From: Gammaproteobacteria bacterium
GTDB taxonomy: Bacteria; Pseudomonadota; Gammaproteobacteria; Pseudomonadales; Azotimanducaceae
Length of the DNA stretch: 64,000 bases
Assembly: GCA_002704225.1 (NCBI GenBank)
Contig: PAFU01000007.1
Span: forward strand, 53,668 to 117,667
Direction: 5' to 3'
In this document: piece after piece, positions 61,927-64,000 of the stretch
Position numbering within the stretch: the first letter of the stretch is position 1
Layout of the letters: each line of letters opens with the position of its first letter
Position numbers and translations under genes: made by a program
The notes under the pieces: generated by a model
The model's input: the letters and a program-made list of their open reading frames with translations, nothing else
Databases searched by the model: none
What the model was told of the DNA's origin: nothing

Positions 61927-62172
61927 ATGAGCGAGCCTACTCCAACAGCTGACGTCGAATTAGATTTACAGGGTCTTATGTGCCCTATGCCCTTGCTGAA
62001 AGCGAAAAAAGCATTGAACGGCATGGCCGCGTCGCAAACGTTGCACGTATTGGCAACGGATCCGGGATCAGAGCGTGATTTTCAAGTCTTCGCCCAGCAG
62101 AGTGGTAACACACTGTTGGAGTCGTCCTCGCTCAATGGCGTTTACTCCTACTGGATTCGGAAAAAAGCATGA
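61927..62172 (+). CDS. tusA: TusA-family sulfurtransferase
   Basis: An 81-residue SirA/TusA-fold protein. DLQGLMCPMPLLKAKKALN contains the Cys-Pro-x-Pro active-site motif. It passes sulfur as a persulfide, as in 2-thiouridine synthesis or molybdenum-cofactor supply. ATG 61927 fits the family start; upstream in-frame residues do not. It overlaps the AI-2E transporter start by 4 nt, as TusA-PerM pairs do in other gammaproteobacteria. Confidence 0.85.
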   Translation: MSEPTPTADVELDLQGLMCPMPLLKAKKALNGMAASQTLHVLATDPGSERDFQVFAQQSGNTLLESSSLNGVYSYWIRKKA

Positions 62173-63254
62173 ACTTTATCGGTGTGTTGGGTCGCTGGGT
62201 AAATCGGTATTTTTCGCGGCCAGATGCCATTTTTTTGGTGGCCGCCATACTCGCTGTTTCCGCCGTTCTGTATGTGTTGGCCGGAGCCTTGGCACCGGTG
62301 CTTACGGGTTTGGTCATCGCGTTTTTGCTGCAAGGCCTTGTGGAACGGCTAGAGAGTATTGGCTGCCATCGGCTGCTCGCCATCGTCATTGCGATGGTCG
62401 TACTCATTGGTAGCGTGTTTGCCATCGTGCTGTTGGTTGTGCCGCTGGTTTGGCAGCAAGCGTCCAGCCTGCTGGCGCTGGCGCCGTCAGTCATTGGTAT
62501 GTTGCGTGATGGCTTGTCTGGGTTGGCGGCGCGCTTTCCCGAGTTTATTACGGAAGAGCAGATTCTTGGCGTGGTGAACGAAAGCTCAAAGGAGTTGGGG
62601 AATCTCAGCGCGTTTTTGTTGGAAAGTGCGTTTTCTCAGGTGTTCTCACTCTTCGGTTTGTTGATCTATCTGGTGCTCGTGCCGATATCGGTGTTCTTCT
62701 TGCTCAAGGACAAAGAAACGCTGATGGCACATGTGCTTTCACTGCTGCCAAAGGACCGCCCGTTATTGGATGCCGTTGGTTTGGAAATGAACGCGCAGCT
62801 TGGAAATTACGTTCGCGGCAAAGCGATTGAAATTTTGGTTGTTGGCACGGTCAGCTTTATTACCTTTCTGTTTTTCGGCCTGAATTATGCGGCCTTGCTC
62901 AGCGTGGTGGTGGGTCTTTCGGTCTTGGTCCCCTTTATTGGTGCCGCCATCGTTACGCTGCCCGTCTTTGTTATCGCGGTGCTGCAGTTTGGTTGGTCCT
63001 TGGATCTGGGTTGGGTGATGTTGGCTTACGCGGTCATTCAGTTTTTGGATGGTAATGTGCTCGTGCCCCTGCTTTTTTCTGAAGCGGTCGATTTGCACCC
63101 GATCACCATTATTGTTGCTGTTCTGGCCTTTGGCGGGCTGTGGGGTTTGTGGGGGGTTTTCTTTGCCATTCCTCTTGCCACACTAATTAAGGCGATCTAC
63201 GTGGCTTGGCCCCAAGCAACCGACGGTGACAGCCAACCCGCCACCGCTCTTTAA
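62169..63254 (+). CDS. AI-2E family transporter (PerM)
   Basis: A 361-residue membrane protein of the AI-2E/PerM family with about eight helices. The N-terminal pair is AIFLVAAILAVSAVLYVLAG and LTGLVIAFLLQGLVERLE, and the C-terminal domain has LVPFIGAAIVTLPVFVIAVL and FLDGNVLVPLLFSEAVDLHP. Substrate unknown. It is coupled to tusA by ATGA. Paralogous to the protein at 11645-12787. Confidence 0.87.
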   Translation: MNFIGVLGRWVNRYFSRPDAIFLVAAILAVSAVLYVLAGALAPVLTGLVIAFLLQGLVERLESIGCHRLLAIVIAMVVLIGSVFAIVLLVVPLVWQQASSLLALAPSVIGMLRDGLSGLAARFPEFITEEQILGVVNESSKELGNLSAFLLESAFSQVFSLFGLLIYLVLVPISVFFLLKDKETLMAHVLSLLPKDRPLLDAVGLEMNAQLGNYVRGKAIEILVVGTVSFITFLFFGLNYAALLSVVVGLSVLVPFIGAAIVTLPVFVIAVLQFGWSLDLGWVMLAYAVIQFLDGNVLVPLLFSEAVDLHPITIIVAVLAFGGLWGLWGVFFAIPLATLIKAIYVAWPQATDGDSQPATAL

Positions 63255-63266
63255 GAGGTCAGGCGT

Positions 63267-64000
63267 ATGCTCTGGACAAAATCAAACTCAATCAACTTGG
63301 GCTCGCTGCTGTGCGTGGTTGTACTGTCCGCGTGCGCGCAGGTAGCGCCTGTATCGCCCAATCCCATCGCGGCACAAACGGCGGAGCCTGCGGCCCAAAC
63401 GTCCGATACGGATGAAGCTGACAGTGACGCCTTGCCACGCATTGCATCCTTTATAGAAGACAGTGTGGCCGTGCCGGGTTTTTTTGACCTGTACCAAGAA
63501 AACAGTAGTGGCACCGTATATCTGCGTATTCCCGCGGATCAGCTGGATCAAGAGCTGATTTACACCGCTACGGTGACCGATGGGGTTGTCGAAACCGGTC
63601 TGTTTCGCGGGCAATATCGTGACAATAAGATCCTGAAGTTACAGCGCCACTTTGATCGTATCGAAGTTGTGCAGCCCAATACCCGGTTTTACTTTGATCC
63701 TGAGAGTCCGCTGAGCCGTGCAGCGGATGCCAACGCGCCGGACGCCGTGTTGGCGGTAATGGACATTGTTGCGCAAGACACCACCGAGGATGCTGGAGCA
63801 GGGGCGGAGCCCAGCGCGGTGCTTGTGGATTTCACGCCGGTTCTATTGAGCGAAAATCTCACGCAAATCAAGCCAGCGAAAAAGCCAGGTGCCAAGCCGG
63901 GCAAAGCGCTGACGCTGGGTAAATTCACTAGGGAGCGTTCCAAGGTCGTCCGTCTGGCGAGCTATCCTGACAATGCGCTAGTACACACCAATTTGGTCTA
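63267..64000 (+). CDS. DUF5117-type zinc-metalloprotease lipoprotein, 5' part
   Basis: Open from ATG 63267 to the window end, 244 codons without a stop. The signal peptide ends in a lipobox (CVVVLSAC), so it is a lipoprotein. Then come an Ala/Thr-rich linker and GFFDLYQENSSGTVYLRIPA, LIYTATVTDGVVETGLFRG and LASYPDNALVHTNLV, which match the N-terminal DUF5117/DUF5118 region of large secreted zinc-dependent metalloproteases. The catalytic HExxH would lie beyond the edge. It follows the AI-2E gene by 12 nt. Confidence 0.72.
   Translation, partial: MLWTKSNSINLGSLLCVVVLSACAQVAPVSPNPIAAQTAEPAAQTSDTDEADSDALPRIASFIEDSVAVPGFFDLYQENSSGTVYLRIPADQLDQELIYTATVTDGVVETGLFRGQYRDNKILKLQRHFDRIEVVQPNTRFYFDPESPLSRAADANAPDAVLAVMDIVAQDTTEDAGAGAEPSAVLVDFTPVLLSENLTQIKPAKKPGAKPGKALTLGKFTRERSKVVRLASYPDNALVHTNLV

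Overview
The window looks like chromosome of a free-living, probably marine, aerobic gammaproteobacterium. The strongest evidence is the block from about 27.5 to 44.1 kb: DUF2069, wrbA, arsC, thioredoxin-like lipoprotein, proS, HU-like, fmdB, aspS, yebC, ruvC-ruvA-ruvB, tolQ-tolR-tolA-tolB-pal-cpoB, queE-queC and tRNA-Lys. As I recall it, this order closely follows Pseudomonas aeruginosa PA0948 to PA0976. No phage, transposase, CRISPR array or rRNA was seen. Genes are packed tightly, with many 1 to 4 nt start/stop overlaps and several GTG or TTG starts.

Layout. 0-5 kb: an SDR of the multifunctional-enzyme/HSD4 type, a two-helix mini-protein and a small methyltransferase on +, meeting a minus-strand trio of GT4 glycosyltransferase, methyltransferase and an alpha/alpha-barrel prenyltransferase-like protein. 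5-9 kb: metR, with a consensus MetR box over its own start codon, abutting a LysE/ArgO exporter; then minus-strand PNPOx-like and MBL-fold genes and a two-gene membrane unit that includes a 50-residue protein. 9-20 kb: a minus-strand run of twelve genes (SixA-like phosphatase, LLM oxidoreductase, hisC, AI-2E transporter, nitrilase, RhlB-like helicase with a long acidic N-terminus, MocR-type aspartate aminotransferase, type-2 argC, GT2-like glycosyltransferase, MiaE, carboxylesterase). 20-29 kb: MsbA-like ABC exporter, dinB, alpha-methylacyl-CoA racemase, an unidentified basic protein, a PrpE-type acyl-CoA synthetase and an ABM monooxygenase, leading into the conserved core.

44-58 kb is an accessory catabolic region: SelO, CYP153 cytochrome P450, SDR, GPH-type transporter, a crotonase-fold protein lacking both canonical catalytic glutamates, a small membrane protein, an MFS exporter, a D-aminoacylase-like amidohydrolase, two overlapping acyl-CoA dehydrogenases and two more SDRs. 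With the racemase at 23.3 kb and the SDR at the left edge, this reads as uptake, terminal hydroxylation and beta-oxidation of a branched or isoprenoid/steroid-like hydrophobic substrate. That functional link is inference. 58-64 kb returns to housekeeping: GshB-like ATP-grasp enzyme, nadA, BepA-like M48 protease, TusA-like protein, a second AI-2E transporter, and the start of a DUF5117-type lipoprotein metalloprotease cut by the window edge.

No single unmistakably new system was found. The best leads are the CYP153/crotonase/paired acyl-CoA dehydrogenase region, the GT4-methyltransferase-barrel trio, the MetR-controlled exporter, the HU protein with a histone-like tail, and the small membrane-protein pair at 8.0-8.9 kb.
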